Source: Streptococcus anginosus (GTDB lineage Bacteria; Bacillota; Bacilli; Lactobacillales; Streptococcaceae). From it: a stretch of DNA of 64,000 nucleotides. Positions 45,203-54,898 of this stretch are shown here, in pieces; the stretch's first letter is position 1; each line of letters starts with the position of its first letter. The stretch is from the NCBI RefSeq assembly GCF_900636475.1, contig NZ_LR134283.1, forward strand, positions 372,001 to 436,000. Direction: 5' to 3'. A program made the position numbers and the translations under genes. The notes under the pieces were generated by a model. That model was not told the DNA's origin, searched no databases, and saw only the letters and a list, made by a program, of their open reading frames with translations.

Positions 45203-46114
45203 ATGAACGAAGTAGCAAAAAAAATGCTGACAAAGTCAAAAAACTCTCGTTTAGAAACATTTGGAAAAACCATTACTTTTCTTTGCATGAGTTTAATTGT
45301 TTTTGTCGTTGCAATGATTTTATTATTTGTAGCGGAGAAAGGACTTTCGACTTTCTTTGTTAATAAAGTAAACATCTTCAGTTTTCTTTTTGGAACAAGG
45401 TGGAATCCATCCGGTAAGGAATTCGGTGCTTTACCAATGATTCTGGGCTCTTTCCTCGTAACTCTCCTATCAGCTTTATTGGCAACACCATTTGCAATTG
45501 GAGCAGCTGTTTTTATGACGGAGGTTTCCCCTAAAGGCTCAAAAATTCTACAACCAGCTATTGAACTTCTAGTCGGAATTCCATCGGTTGTGTATGGATT
45601 TATTGGATTACAGGTAGTTGTTCCCTTTGTTCGCAGTATCTTTGGTGGAACAGGTTTTGGAATCTTATCAGGAATTTTTGTTCTTTTTGTCATGATTTTA
45701 CCAACGGTGACCTTTATGACAACAGATAGCCTGCGTGCTGTACCGCGGCATTATCGAGAAGCTAGTATGGCAATGGGAGCGACTCGTTGGCAAACGATTT
45801 GGCGTGTGACGCTAAAAGCAGCTCGCTCAGGTATTTTTACGGCTATTGTCTTTGGAATGGCTCGTGCCTTTGGTGAAGCTTTGGCGATTCAAATGGTTGT
45901 CGGAAATTCAGCGGTTATCCCAACTTCTCTGACAACACCTGCTGCAACCTTGACCTCTATTTTAACAATGGGCATTGGAAATACCGTTATGGGAACCGTT
46001 AATAACAATGTCTTGTGGTCGCTTGCTCTGGTTCTGCTTTTGATGAGTTTAGCCTTCAATACTGTGATTAAATTGATTACAAAGGAAAGAGGTAAGAAGA
46101 ACTATGCACGCTAA
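45203..46114 (+). CDS. pstC: phosphate ABC transporter permease PstC
   Basis: A 303-aa permease with six membrane helices. WNPSGKEFGALPMILGS precedes the second helix, IELLVGIPSVVYGFIGL is the conserved central segment, and REASMAMGATRWQTIWRVTLKAARSG is the EAA loop that contacts PstB. It overlaps pstA by 11 bases and follows pstS by 21, typical for this operon. Confidence 0.95.
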   Translation: MNEVAKKMLTKSKNSRLETFGKTITFLCMSLIVFVVAMILLFVAEKGLSTFFVNKVNIFSFLFGTRWNPSGKEFGALPMILGSFLVTLLSALLATPFAIGAAVFMTEVSPKGSKILQPAIELLVGIPSVVYGFIGLQVVVPFVRSIFGGTGFGILSGIFVLFVMILPTVTFMTTDSLRAVPRHYREASMAMGATRWQTIWRVTLKAARSGIFTAIVFGMARAFGEALAIQMVVGNSAVIPTSLTTPAATLTSILTMGIGNTVMGTVNNNVLWSLALVLLLMSLAFNTVIKLITKERGKKNYAR

Positions 46115-46988
46115 AAAGATGGATAAATTAGCAACAGGCGTCCTCTATACCATTGCAGGAATCATTGTTGCTATTCTTGCTTCCTTGATTTTGTACATTT
46201 TAGTAAGGGGCTTACCTCATGTTTCGTGGAAATTCTTGACGGGACAATCGTCTTCCTACCAAGCGGGCGGCGGAATTGGAATTCAGCTCTATAATTCATT
46301 GTTTCTGTTAGTTATCACCTTGATTATTTCCATTCCTCTATCAATGGGAGCAGGGATTTACTTATCTGAGTATGCAAAAAAAGGTCCGGTAACAGATTTT
46401 GTCAGAACCTGTATTGAAATTTTATCATCCCTGCCCTCTGTTGTTGTGGGTCTCTTTGGATATTTGATTTTTGTTATTCAATTTCAATATGGTTTTTCAA
46501 TCATTTCTGGTGCTTTGGCTTTGACTGTATTTAATCTGCCACAAATGACACGTAGTGTCGAAGATAGCTTACAGCATGTGCATCATACACAGCGCGAAGC
46601 TGGGCTTGCACTTGGCATCTCTCGCTGGGAAACGATTGTCCATGTCGTCGTTCCAGAAGCGTTACCAAGTATTGTGACGGGGATTGTCCTAGCTTCTGGG
46701 CGTATTTTTGGGGAAGCCGCTGCGCTTATCTATACAGCAGGTCAGTCTGCCCCAGCACTTGACTGGTCAAATTGGAATATTTTCAGTGTAACTAGCCCAA
46801 TTTCTGTTTTCCGTCAGGCTGAAACTTTGGCTGTTCACATTTGGAAAGTCAATAGTGAAGGAACGATTCCTGATGCAGTAGAAGTGTCAGCTGGATCAGC
46901 AGCAGTACTTCTTATCTTTATTTTAATCTTTAACCTTGGAGCTCGTAAGCTCGGAAGTTACCTGCATAAGAAATTAACATCTGCCTAA
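46104..46988 (+). CDS. pstA: phosphate ABC transporter permease PstA
   Basis: A 294-aa permease, six membrane helices. The SYQAGGGIGIQLYNSLFLL loop, IEILSSLPSVVVGLFGYLIFV segment and the REAGLALGISRWETIVHVVVPEALPS EAA loop identify PstA. It starts inside pstC and is followed by pstB1 after 11 bases. Confidence 0.95.
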   Translation: MHAKKMDKLATGVLYTIAGIIVAILASLILYILVRGLPHVSWKFLTGQSSSYQAGGGIGIQLYNSLFLLVITLIISIPLSMGAGIYLSEYAKKGPVTDFVRTCIEILSSLPSVVVGLFGYLIFVIQFQYGFSIISGALALTVFNLPQMTRSVEDSLQHVHHTQREAGLALGISRWETIVHVVVPEALPSIVTGIVLASGRIFGEAAALIYTAGQSAPALDWSNWNIFSVTSPISVFRQAETLAVHIWKVNSEGTIPDAVEVSAGSAAVLLIFILIFNLGARKLGSYLHKKLTSA

Positions 46989-46999
46989 AAGGAGAAGAA

Positions 47000-47803
47000 A
47001 TGACAGAATATAACTGGAATGAAAAACATATCGTTACTTTTCCTGAGAAAGAGGTTGTTTTATCAACGAAGAATTTGCATGTTTACTATGGTAAAAACGA
47101 ATCCATTAAAGGGGTTGATATGCAGTTTAAGAAAAATAAGATTACAGCTCTTATCGGGCCTTCAGGTTCTGGTAAGTCAACCTATCTTCGCAGCTTGAAT
47201 CGGATGAATGATACGATTGACATTGCTAAGGTTACTGGTGAGATCTGGTATGAAGGAATTGATATTAACCGTCCAGATATCAATGTCTATGAAATGCGGA
47301 AACATATCGGAATGGTCTTTCAAAGACCAAATCCTTTTGCCAAATCTGTTTACCGCAACATCACCTTTGCGCATGAACGTGCCGGTGTTAAGGATAAGAA
47401 GATCTTAGATGAAATTGTAGAAACATCTCTAAAACAAGCGGCTCTGTGGGAACAAGTAAAGGATGACCTTCATAAATCTGCTTTGATGTTATCAGGCGGT
47501 CAGCAGCAACGTCTCTGCATTGCCAGAGCCATTTCCGTGAAGCCAGAAATACTTCTAATGGATGAACCTGCTTCTGCACTTGATCCAATCGCAACAGCAC
47601 AGTTAGAAGAAACGATGTTAGAATTGAAGAAGAACTATACGATTATCATCGTGACCCACAGCATGCAGCAAGCGGCGCGTGCGAGCGATTATACTGGTTT
47701 CTTCTATCTTGGTGATTTAATCGAATATGATGAAACAGCCAATATTTTCCAAAATGCTAAGTTACAGTCTACAAATGACTATGTTTCTGGTCATTTTGGC
47801 TAA
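47000..47803 (+). CDS. pstB1: phosphate ABC transporter ATPase PstB1
   Basis: A 267-aa ATPase. Walker [11 protein letters not shown]-loop MVFQRPNPFAKSVYRNI, signature [15 protein letters not shown], Walker B ILLMDEPASALDPI and an intact H-loop VTHSMQQAAR. The N-terminal extension of ~25 residues (YNWNEKHIVTFPEKE) distinguishes it from PstB2. Two pstB genes in tandem are usual for streptococci. Confidence 0.94.
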   Translation: MTEYNWNEKHIVTFPEKEVVLSTKNLHVYYGKNESIKGVDMQFKKNKITALIGPSGSGKSTYLRSLNRMNDTIDIAKVTGEIWYEGIDINRPDINVYEMRKHIGMVFQRPNPFAKSVYRNITFAHERAGVKDKKILDEIVETSLKQAALWEQVKDDLHKSALMLSGGQQQRLCIARAISVKPEILLMDEPASALDPIATAQLEETMLELKKNYTIIIVTHSMQQAARASDYTGFFYLGDLIEYDETANIFQNAKLQSTNDYVSGHFG

Positions 47804-47845
47804 GAAAATTGCTGCTTAATTAGAATTTATTAAAGGATTATCAAA

Positions 47846-48604
47846 ATGACAGAACCTATTTTACAAATCAAGGACTTGTCGGTTTATTATAACAAAAAGA
47901 AAGCTCTTAATAGTGTATCGTTGGATGTATTGCCTCATGAGATTACAGCTTTGATTGGTCCTTCTGGGTCGGGAAAATCAACCCTCTTAAAAGCAATTAA
48001 TCGCATGGGTGATTTAAATCCCGAGGTGACAACGACAGGTACTGTGATTTATAATGGGCAGAATATCTACAGTCCACGGACAGATACGGTGGAGCTTCGC
48101 AAAGAAATTGGAATGGTCTTTCAACAGCCCAATCCATTTCCAATGACGATTTATGAAAATGTTATTTACGGTTTGCGAATCAATGGCGTTAAAGACAAAG
48201 AGATACTAGATGAAGTAGTTGAAACATCATTAAAAGGGGCATCCATTTGGGATGAAGTGAAAGATCGTTTGAATGATTCAGCGATTGGCTTGTCCGGTGG
48301 TCAGCAGCAACGTGTCTGTGTGGCTCGTGTTTTGGCGACAAGTCCGAAAATCATCCTTTTAGATGAGCCAACATCAGCACTTGATCCTATTTCTGCAGGA
48401 AAAATTGAAGAAACACTTCATGGGCTGAAAGCTCAATATACAATGTTACTCGTGACCCGCTCAATGCAACAGGCTAGTCGTATTTCGGACAAGACAGCTT
48501 TCTTCCTAAATGGCGATTTGATTGAGTTTAATGCCACGAAAGAGATGTTCCTCAGTCCGATTCATAAGGAAACGGAAGATTATATCACAGGCAAGTTTGG
48601 ATAG
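47846..48604 (+). CDS. pstB2: phosphate ABC transporter ATPase PstB2
   Basis: A 252-aa ATPase similar to PstB1. Walker [11 protein letters not shown]-loop [17 protein letters not shown], signature [15 protein letters not shown] and Walker [14 protein letters not shown] are intact, but the H-loop reads VTRSMQQAS, with Arg instead of the normally invariant His. This might make it a regulatory or slow-hydrolysing partner in a PstB1/PstB2 heterodimer. It is 42 bases after pstB1. Confidence 0.93.
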   Translation: MTEPILQIKDLSVYYNKKKALNSVSLDVLPHEITALIGPSGSGKSTLLKAINRMGDLNPEVTTTGTVIYNGQNIYSPRTDTVELRKEIGMVFQQPNPFPMTIYENVIYGLRINGVKDKEILDEVVETSLKGASIWDEVKDRLNDSAIGLSGGQQQRVCVARVLATSPKIILLDEPTSALDPISAGKIEETLHGLKAQYTMLLVTRSMQQASRISDKTAFFLNGDLIEFNATKEMFLSPIHKETEDYITGKFG

Positions 48605-48767
48605 AGATTGTAATTACTCACTACAATATTGTGGCTATCTTCAATGTTTTGGAGACTGCTGTTTCTCTATATATTTATATATAAATGCACATATGCTTGT
48701 AGACAAGAATTATGTAAAAAGATGGATTTTCGTATAAAATTCTTTAGATCTTAGGAAAGGAAAATTT

Positions 48768-49421
48768 ATGCTTAGAGTACAATTTGAAGAAGACTTAGCA
48801 AAACTCCATAACCAATTTTATGCAATGGGAAATGAAGTTTTGTCACAGATTAATCGCACAGTTCGCGCATTTGTGACCCACGACCGCGAATTAGCAAAAG
48901 AAGTAATTGAAGAAGACGCAGAAGTGAATGAATATGAAGTAAAATTGGAGAAAAAATCTCTGGAAATCATTGCTTTGCAGCAGCCAGTTTCACAAGACTT
49001 ACGAACCGTTATTACAGTTTTGAAGGCAAGTAGTGATGTGGAAAGGATGGGGGATCATGCCGTTTCCATTGCACAAGCGACGATCCGCATGAAAGGAGAA
49101 GTTCGCATCCAGTCTGTTGAGGAAGAAATCAGCAAAATGGGACGCGATGTCAAAAATTTTGTGGAAGCAGCACTTGATCTTTACCTCAATGGCGATGTGG
49201 ACAAGGCTTACGAAATAGCAACTATGGATGAGAAAATCAATCAGTATTTTGATGATATTCGCGATTTAGCTACACAAGAAATTAAGGCAAATCCAGATTT
49301 GATTGTTACAGGTCGTGATTACTTCCAAGTTATTTCGTACTTAGAACGTATTGGTGATTACGCCAAAAATATCTGTGAATGGGTTGTTTACTTTGAAACA
49401 GGTAAAATTGTTGAAATGTAG
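48768..49421 (+). CDS. phoU: phosphate transport regulator PhoU
   Basis: A 217-aa, all-helical protein of two PhoU repeats (residues ~10-100 and ~115-205), each with the E-x-x-x-D type metal motifs ([12 protein letters not shown] and [13 protein letters not shown]). PhoU dampens Pst uptake and phosphate signalling. It follows pstB2 after ~160 bases with an AGGAAAGGAAAA ribosome site, so a separate promoter (TATAAA near 48735) is possible besides read-through. Terminator at 49432-49463. Confidence 0.94.
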   Translation: MLRVQFEEDLAKLHNQFYAMGNEVLSQINRTVRAFVTHDRELAKEVIEEDAEVNEYEVKLEKKSLEIIALQQPVSQDLRTVITVLKASSDVERMGDHAVSIAQATIRMKGEVRIQSVEEEISKMGRDVKNFVEAALDLYLNGDVDKAYEIATMDEKINQYFDDIRDLATQEIKANPDLIVTGRDYFQVISYLERIGDYAKNICEWVVYFETGKIVEM

Positions 49422-49431
49422 ATACTAACTT

Positions 49432-49463
49432 AAAAAATTTGAGAATCATTTCTCAGATTTTTT
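49432..49463 (+). terminator. terminator of pst-phoU operon
   Basis: AAAAAATTTGAGA / TCTCAGATTTTTT stem (one wobble) followed by further T residues. Confidence 0.85.
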
Positions 49464-49507
49464 ATTTTCCTCTTCTTTTTCCGAATAAGAATATGAGGAG
49501 GTTTTTT

Positions 49508-50188
49508 ATGTATAGTATTTCATTTCAGGAAGATTCTTTGTTGCCAAGGGAACGTTTAGTTGCAGAAGGTGCAGAACAATTGAGCAATCAAGAATTGTTA
49601 TCCATTCTTATCCGCACAGGAAATAAAAAAGAAACTGTTTTTCAAGTTTCTCAACGAATTTTATCAACTATTTCTAGTTTGAATGATTTGCGCAATATGA
49701 CGCTACAAGAATTGCAATCAATCTCTGGAATTGGTCGTATCAAGGCTATTGAATTACAAGCTATGATTGAATTAGGCCAGCGAGTCAGTAAGGCAGAATT
49801 GATTACGCAAGAGCAAATTTTAGGTAGTCAAAAGTTAGCGAAAAAAATGCAACAGGAATTGGGGCATAAGAAGCAGGAACACCTTGTAGCTTTATATTTG
49901 AATACTCAAAACAAAATCATTCATCAGCAGACGATTTTTATTGGTAGTGTGTCACGCAGTATTGCAGAACCACGAGAAATTCTGCATTATGCTGTGAAAC
50001 ACATGGCGACATCCATTATTTTGGTGCACAATCATCCATCAGGAGCTGTACTGCCAAGCAAAAATGACGATGAAGTGACCAAACATGTAAAAGAAGCGTG
50101 TGAGCTAATGGGCTTCATCTTACTGGATCATCTCATCGTCGCAGAGAAAGATTATTATAGTTATCGCGAAGAAACAGACTTGATTTAA
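49508..50188 (+). CDS. radC: RadC family JAB-domain protein
   Basis: A 226-aa RadC protein. N-terminal HhH-like region ([24 protein letters not shown]) and a C-terminal JAMM domain with [16 protein letters not shown] (His-x-His...Asp zinc motif). Despite the name its repair role is disputed. The start is the ATG after ATGAGGAGGTTTTTT. The stop overlaps that of the convergent GATase gene by four bases. Confidence 0.93.
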   Translation: MYSISFQEDSLLPRERLVAEGAEQLSNQELLSILIRTGNKKETVFQVSQRILSTISSLNDLRNMTLQELQSISGIGRIKAIELQAMIELGQRVSKAELITQEQILGSQKLAKKMQQELGHKKQEHLVALYLNTQNKIIHQQTIFIGSVSRSIAEPREILHYAVKHMATSIILVHNHPSGAVLPSKNDDEVTKHVKEACELMGFILLDHLIVAEKDYYSYREETDLI

Positions 50189-50877
50189 AGTCTATTGACA
50201 ACATAGTCAAACAGCATTCGATCTTTAGGACGTGTTTCAAATAAGAATTCTGGATGCCACTGGACTCCCAGATAAGCGATTTCATCAGTTGTTGTAATGG
50301 CTTCAATGGTGTTGTCTTTCGGATCACGGGCAATGACTTCGACATTTTCTGCTAAATCTTTGATACTCTGATGATGGAAAGAGTTGATATGAGATACTTC
50401 GCCGTAAATTTTTTCCAAAACAGAACCGGATTTAGTGACTAGTTTTTGAGTAGTATATTCAGCAGAACTGTCTTGCCAATGGTGCTCAATATCTTGATAA
50501 AGAGTTCCGCCCATTGCAACATTAAACAATTGCGTACCGCGGCAAACGGTAAAAATTGGTTTTTGTTGCTGGATAGCTTCATGGATTAAGGCTAATTCAA
50601 ACAAATCACGTTCCAAATAGTAATCATCACTGTCAATTGTTTTTTCTTCGCCATAGAATTGTGGTGATACATTTTGTCCACCCGTTAGGATAAGTTTGTC
50701 AATCATCTGGATGTAGCGCCGTGCCATATCTGCATCTCCAATCGGCAATATGATAGGAGTTCCACCAACTTCTTTTACGCCCTCTACAAATCCCTTAGCA
50801 GCATAACTCATGATGGCAAATTCATCTTCAGGGTTTGGTCTTTCATTTCCAGTAATGCCGATAATAGGTCTCTTCAT
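50185..50877 (-). CDS. gamma-glutamyl-gamma-aminobutyrate hydrolase family (class I GATase-like)
   Basis: A 230-aa peptidase C26/PuuD-like hydrolase. The nucleophile Cys is in [16 protein letters not shown], and the His/Glu pair in [11 protein letters not shown], giving the class I glutamine amidotransferase triad. Substrates in the family are gamma-glutamyl conjugates. It is 27 bases downstream of rex in the same leftward direction, so the two are probably cotranscribed. Confidence 0.9.
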   Translation of the reverse strand: MKRPIIGITGNERPNPEDEFAIMSYAAKGFVEGVKEVGGTPIILPIGDADMARRYIQMIDKLILTGGQNVSPQFYGEEKTIDSDDYYLERDLFELALIHEAIQQQKPIFTVCRGTQLFNVAMGGTLYQDIEHHWQDSSAEYTTQKLVTKSGSVLEKIYGEVSHINSFHHQSIKDLAENVEVIARDPKDNTIEAITTTDEIAYLGVQWHPEFLFETRPKDRMLFDYVVNRL

Positions 50878-50904
50878 AAATAAATGTCTGCTCTTTCTAA
50901 TTAC

Positions 50905-51549
50905 TTAATGCTCTTTTTTCATAAAATAAAGGAGTGTTTGTAGCTCACTTGTCAAATCAACATATTGAACAACAACATCTTTTGGAACGGTTAAGTGAAC
51001 AGGAGAAAAACTGAGAATACCTTTTACACCAGCCTCCACAAGAACAGTTGCAACTTCTTGCGCTTTTGCACTAGGAACTGTTAAAATAGCTGTTTTAACA
51101 TCCACACCTTTTAATTTGTTATTGATTTGTGAAATGCCATAAATAGGAATCCCGTCATTTGTAGTAGTCCCAACTTCAGGATGATCATCTGTATCAAATG
51201 CCATAACAATCTTCATTTTGTTCCGTTCGTGGAAACGGTAGTGGAGCAAAGCATGTCCCATGTTACCGATACCAACTAACATCACATTGGTAATGGAATT
51301 GTCATGAAGTAAGTCAGCAAAAAAATTCATGAGTTTTTTTACATCGTAACCATATCCACGACGACCTAATTCGCCAAAATAAGAAAAATCTCGACGGACA
51401 GTTGCAGAATCAATCCCGATCGCATCTGCGATTTGTTTTGAATTGGCTTTTTCGATTTTTTCGGAATTAAATCGTTTGAAAATCCGATAATACAGAGAGA
51501 GCCTTTTAGCAGTTGCGCGTGGAATGGTTGTATTATTTTCAGATTTCAC
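50905..51549 (-). CDS. rex: redox-sensing transcriptional repressor Rex
   Basis: A 214-aa NAD(H)-sensing repressor of fermentation genes. The winged HTH includes [31 protein letters not shown], and the Rossmann domain has [14 protein letters not shown] and AFDTDD. The start is GTG because GAAAGGATGT lies just upstream; an earlier in-frame TTG would lie inside that ribosome site. A Rex-like operator covers its own promoter (51573-51604). Confidence 0.95.
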   Translation of the reverse strand: MKSENNTTIPRATAKRLSLYYRIFKRFNSEKIEKANSKQIADAIGIDSATVRRDFSYFGELGRRGYGYDVKKLMNFFADLLHDNSITNVMLVGIGNMGHALLHYRFHERNKMKIVMAFDTDDHPEVGTTTNDGIPIYGISQINNKLKGVDVKTAILTVPSAKAQEVATVLVEAGVKGILSFSPVHLTVPKDVVVQYVDLTSELQTLLYFMKKEH

Positions 51550-51572
51550 AAAATCACATCCTTTCAAAGACT

Positions 51573-51604
51573 ATTTTATAGAAAGTTTGTGAAAAAATCA
51601 ACTT
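51573..51604 (-). promoter_or_regulatory. rex promoter with Rex-like operator
   Basis: On the minus strand TTGATT (51596-51601), 17 bases, TAAAAT (51573-51578). TTGTGAAAAAATCAACTT (plus strand 51587-51604) matches 14 of 18 positions of the Rex consensus TTGTGAAWWWWTTCACAA, one half nearly perfect, and overlaps the -35, suggesting autoregulation. Confidence 0.55.
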
Positions 51605-51620
51605 ATTTGATAAAAATAGA

Positions 51621-51677
51621 AAAGGAGTAGGACAAAATCAAGAAAATCAAAGATTTTTGGCTTGTTTCCTACTCTTT
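51621..51677 (-). terminator. hairpin with GAGTAGGAC motif downstream of DUF1831 gene
   Basis: AAAGGAGTAGGA / TCCTACTCTTT arms with an inner AAAATC / GATTTT stem. It lies between DUF1831 and rex, can end the leftward prs-to-DUF1831 transcript, and resembles a short version of the GAGTGGGAC elements elsewhere in the window. Confidence 0.55.
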
Positions 51678-51721
51678 ATTGTTTTACTGATGATTTAAAA
51701 ATGAGTTTTTAAGCTATTTGT

Positions 51722-52069
51722 TTATTGTTCTTGTTTAGTGAAAATACCACGTTCTACCAAGCTATCCATTAAGAAATAAAACTTTTCTTGAATGATGTGA
51801 TTGTCTTCTGATTTAAAAATATTCACTAACCGAAGGCCAGATTTGTCTGTGATATTGATTTTCACACCTGAAAGGTCTTTATTGATAATGATTTTCAACA
51901 AAAAGCCGTCTCCACTATTGGGAACATTTTCTAATAAGCGTGTTAATTCGTAATTTCCGACTTTTGTTTCGGCAAATGTGTTATCACGCAAAGTAAATTT
52001 TTTTACATTTTCTCCAAGAGAGTAACTGTAGGGGCAGTCTTTTAAGTGAATAGTGGTCTGAAAAGCCAT
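51722..52069 (-). CDS. DUF1831 domain-containing protein
   Basis: A 115-aa protein of the DUF1831 family, unknown function, restricted to lactic acid bacteria and relatives. It opens MAFQTTIHLKDCPYSYSLG and has the central segment GNYELTRLLENVP. It follows the cysteine desulfurase gene by five bases, and this pairing is conserved in streptococci, so a role with the desulfurase (Fe-S or thio-modification) is possible but unproved. Confidence 0.85.
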   Translation of the reverse strand: MAFQTTIHLKDCPYSYSLGENVKKFTLRDNTFAETKVGNYELTRLLENVPNSGDGFLLKIIINKDLSGVKINITDKSGLRLVNIFKSEDNHIIQEKFYFLMDSLVERGIFTKQEQ

Positions 52070-52074
52070 CTATT

Positions 52075-53190
52075 TTATCCTCCTAAAATTTCTTTTAATG
52101 TTGTAGTAAATTGTCGAACTTCTTCTGAAGTATTTTGCTCCGAGAAACTAATGCGAATAGATTCCCTTAAGCGTTCTGAGTCGCTACCATAAAAAGCTTT
52201 AAGCACATGACTGGGTTCGATAGCTCCTGCTGTACAAGCAGAGCCAGTTGAGATAGAAATTCCAGATAAGTCTAAACGCATGAGCAATAAATCGTTAGCC
52301 TGCTTTGGAAAGCCAAGATTTACGACATAGGGAAGTGTGTGTGAATCATTATTTATATAGTAATGGATTCCGTCAAGTTCAGAGAGAAGTTGCTGTTTCA
52401 AACTTTCAACATGTTCTATGTTTTCTTGGTAGCAATTGAGGCTCTCTTTTAGAGCCGCAACCATACCGGCAATAGCCGCTAAATTCTCAGTTCCTGCACG
52501 TCTTTTATCCTCTTGATCTCCACCATGTAAAAATTTGTCAAATTTTACATGATTGAAGTACAAGAAGCCGATGCCTTTTGGACCATGAAATTTATGAGCC
52601 GATGCACTCATAAAGTCAATTCCTAGCTCGTCAGGATAGACAGGTAATTTGCCTATAACTTGCACAGCATCCACATGATAAGCAGCGGGATGATGTTTCA
52701 CAACGTCAGCAATTTCTTTGACTGGAAGCATATAGCCTGTTTCATTATTGGCATACATGGTTGAGACAAGTATTGTATCTTCTCGAAGGGCTTCTTTTAT
52801 CTGTTGAGCCGTAATCTCTCCATTTTTAGGTTGGATATAAGTCGCTTCAAAGCCAAATTTATCCACCAGATATTCAATCGTTTCAAGAACCGAATGATGC
52901 TCAATAGCAGTTGTAATAATGTGTTTTCCTTGATCTTGATGGACTAAGGCATATCCTTTTATGGCTGTATTGTTACTTTCTGTCCCACCAGATGTAAAGA
53001 TGACATGTTGACTATTAGTATGAAGCAGTTCAGCAAGCTCTTGTCGGGCTTTGCGAAGAATTTTACTAGCAGCTCTTCCGTGGCTATGAATGCTAGATGG
53101 ATTGCCAAAGGTATTTTCCATAACCTGTGTCATAGCAGTAATAGCAGCTTTTGACATGGGAGTTGTTGCTGCATTATCGAAATAAATCAA
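52075..53190 (-). CDS. cysteine desulfurase (NifS/IscS-like)
   Basis: A 371-aa PLP enzyme releasing sulfur from cysteine. The PLP lysine is in SASAHKFHGPKG, the His/Asp pair in AYHVDAVQVIGK, and the sulfur-carrying Cys in STGSACTAG. MIYFDNAATTPMS is the usual start. It lies between prs and DUF1831; no scaffold or mnmA gene is adjacent, so the sulfur acceptor is unknown. Confidence 0.93.
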   Translation of the reverse strand: MIYFDNAATTPMSKAAITAMTQVMENTFGNPSSIHSHGRAASKILRKARQELAELLHTNSQHVIFTSGGTESNNTAIKGYALVHQDQGKHIITTAIEHHSVLETIEYLVDKFGFEATYIQPKNGEITAQQIKEALREDTILVSTMYANNETGYMLPVKEIADVVKHHPAAYHVDAVQVIGKLPVYPDELGIDFMSASAHKFHGPKGIGFLYFNHVKFDKFLHGGDQEDKRRAGTENLAAIAGMVAALKESLNCYQENIEHVESLKQQLLSELDGIHYYINNDSHTLPYVVNLGFPKQANDLLLMRLDLSGISISTGSACTAGAIEPSHVLKAFYGSDSERLRESIRISFSEQNTSEEVRQFTTTLKEILGG

Positions 53191-53199
53191 GATTTCTCC

Positions 53200-54171
53200 T
53201 TATTTCTTTTTATTGTAAGCAAACAGTGGACTGACTGGTTTTCTTTTATGGATACGAACGATTGCATCTCCGATTAGCCCACTTGCAGTAATGTATTGAA
53301 CATTTTTCGGAGTTTTTTCTTTCGTTACAACTGAGTCAGTAACCAGGATTTCTTTGATAGGAGAGTTATCTAACTTTTCAGCGGCTCCCTCAACAAATAA
53401 ACCATGACTAGAAACTGCATAAATCTCTGTTGCACCTTCGCGTTCAACGATTTTTGAAGCTTCCGCAAAGGTACGTCCGGTATTTAAAATATCATCAATG
53501 AGAATAGCTTTTTTGCCAGCGACATCTCCGATAATGTATCCTTCGTTACGATGAGAATCGTCTTGTGCATAGTCAATAATCGCAATCGGAGCATCTAAAT
53601 GCTCTGCTAAGCTTCTAGCACGTTTAACACCAGAGTTTTTGGGACTGACCACAACTACGTCCTCGCCAGACAAGCCTTTTTCGCAGTAATGTTTGGCAAA
53701 AAGAGGAACGGTGTAAAGGTTATCAACAGGGATATCAAAGAAGCCTTGAACTTGGACAGCATGCAAATCTAGGGTTAGAACACGATCAACTCCTGCTTTT
53801 ACCAACATATTTGCTACGAGCTTGGCTGTAATTGGTTCGCGAGGAGCGGCCGTTCGGTCTTGACGAGCATAGCCAAAATATGGCATCACAACATTGACAG
53901 AATTAGCGCTGGCGCGATTGCAAGCATCCACCATGATGAGAAGTTCCATCAAATGATTATTGACAGGAAAACTTGTTGATTGAATGATAAATACATCAAA
54001 GCCACGCACACTTTCCTCGATGTTTACTTGGATTTCTCCGTCTGAAAATTGACGTGATGAAAGTTTTCCAAGAGGCACACCAGCAGCTTTAGCGATTTTT
54101 TCGGCAATATCGTGATTGGAATTTAGTGCAAACAACTTCATCTGTGCTTTATCCGTCAGTATATCCATCAT
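53200..54171 (-). CDS. prs: ribose-phosphate diphosphokinase
   Basis: A 323-aa enzyme making PRPP from ribose 5-phosphate and [39 protein letters not shown] and the PRPP loop [13 protein letters not shown] are all present. AAAGGAG lies 12 bases before the first ATG; the second ATG directly after it may also be used. Many streptococci have two prs genes; this is the one linked to the desulfurase. It precedes that gene by nine bases. Confidence 0.94.
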   Translation of the reverse strand: MMDILTDKAQMKLFALNSNHDIAEKIAKAAGVPLGKLSSRQFSDGEIQVNIEESVRGFDVFIIQSTSFPVNNHLMELLIMVDACNRASANSVNVVMPYFGYARQDRTAAPREPITAKLVANMLVKAGVDRVLTLDLHAVQVQGFFDIPVDNLYTVPLFAKHYCEKGLSGEDVVVVSPKNSGVKRARSLAEHLDAPIAIIDYAQDDSHRNEGYIIGDVAGKKAILIDDILNTGRTFAEASKIVEREGATEIYAVSSHGLFVEGAAEKLDNSPIKEILVTDSVVTKEKTPKNVQYITASGLIGDAIVRIHKRKPVSPLFAYNKKK

Positions 54172-54242
54172 AACTTATTAAGACTCCTTTTGATTTCTAC
54201 ACTCCATTTTATCAAAAAATAAGCAAAATTTCAGCTTTTTAT

Positions 54243-54803
54243 TCATAAGTTTTGAGCAAATCTTGCAACTTTAGGTTTTGCATATTTATAATGGATATGA
54301 TGAGCCTGTAAAAAGTGATTGAATTGTTCTTTTCCAATTTTAGCATCTGTTACTTCTAGCTCTAATTCGTAGTCTGTTTTGTCAAAATAATGATTTTCAT
54401 CAAGTGCCATCAAGCCAATAGCAGTCTCTTTTTCATAGCGAATAGTTGTCAAGCTCCCTAGAATCTTTAATTTCTCGAGGTTGATAGCAGCCTGAGTCAG
54501 CAGAGTGTGTATTTCTCCTTCAGGTAGCACACATGTATTGATGAGAGTGTGAGACTCTTCTAAAGTGAGAAATTGATTGTATTCCATATTACCGACCTGC
54601 TGCGGAATTTTTAAAGTTAATTCGGCACGAGTTTCAAAAGTACGAATCCGAAGTGCCATTTTTGCATCTCGAATTGAAAAGTCGGCTGTGTCAATATAGT
54701 AGTTTATCTGCTTGGTAGCTTTTATCTTTGAAAACAGTGGTAACAGCTGTTGGTACTCATTTTTTGTTAAAAGTGTTTTGTATTCAATTTCTAGGTGGTT
54801 CAT
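54243..54803 (-). CDS. CYTH domain (triphosphate tunnel) protein
   Basis: A 186-aa CYTH protein with the ExExK signature at the start (LEIEYKTLL, Glu5/Glu7/Lys9) and a beta-barrel rich in alternating charged residues (ALRIRTFETRAELTLKIP). These proteins bind or hydrolyse inorganic or organic triphosphates; the Bacillus counterpart is YjbK. It is divergent from relQ with a shared 95-base gap. The gene order CYTH/relQ/nadK/rluD is conserved in Firmicutes. Confidence 0.9.
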   Translation of the reverse strand: MNHLEIEYKTLLTKNEYQQLLPLFSKIKATKQINYYIDTADFSIRDAKMALRIRTFETRAELTLKIPQQVGNMEYNQFLTLEESHTLINTCVLPEGEIHTLLTQAAINLEKLKILGSLTTIRYEKETAIGLMALDENHYFDKTDYELELEVTDAKIGKEQFNHFLQAHHIHYKYAKPKVARFAQNL

Positions 54804-54838
54804 TTTCCAATCCTTTTCTTTTGTTTGAAAGCGATTTA

Positions 54839-54847
54839 TGTTATAAT
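54839..54847 (+). promoter_or_regulatory. extended -10 promoter of relQ operon
   Basis: TGTTATAAT 52 bases upstream of the relQ start, in the divergent gap with the CYTH gene. GAAAGCGATTTA just before it is only a partial cre match (12 of 14). Confidence 0.65.
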
Positions 54848-54898
54848 AAGTATTGTGTTTATTTTATAAAAAAATAAGTAAAATGACAAGGTGAGTGT

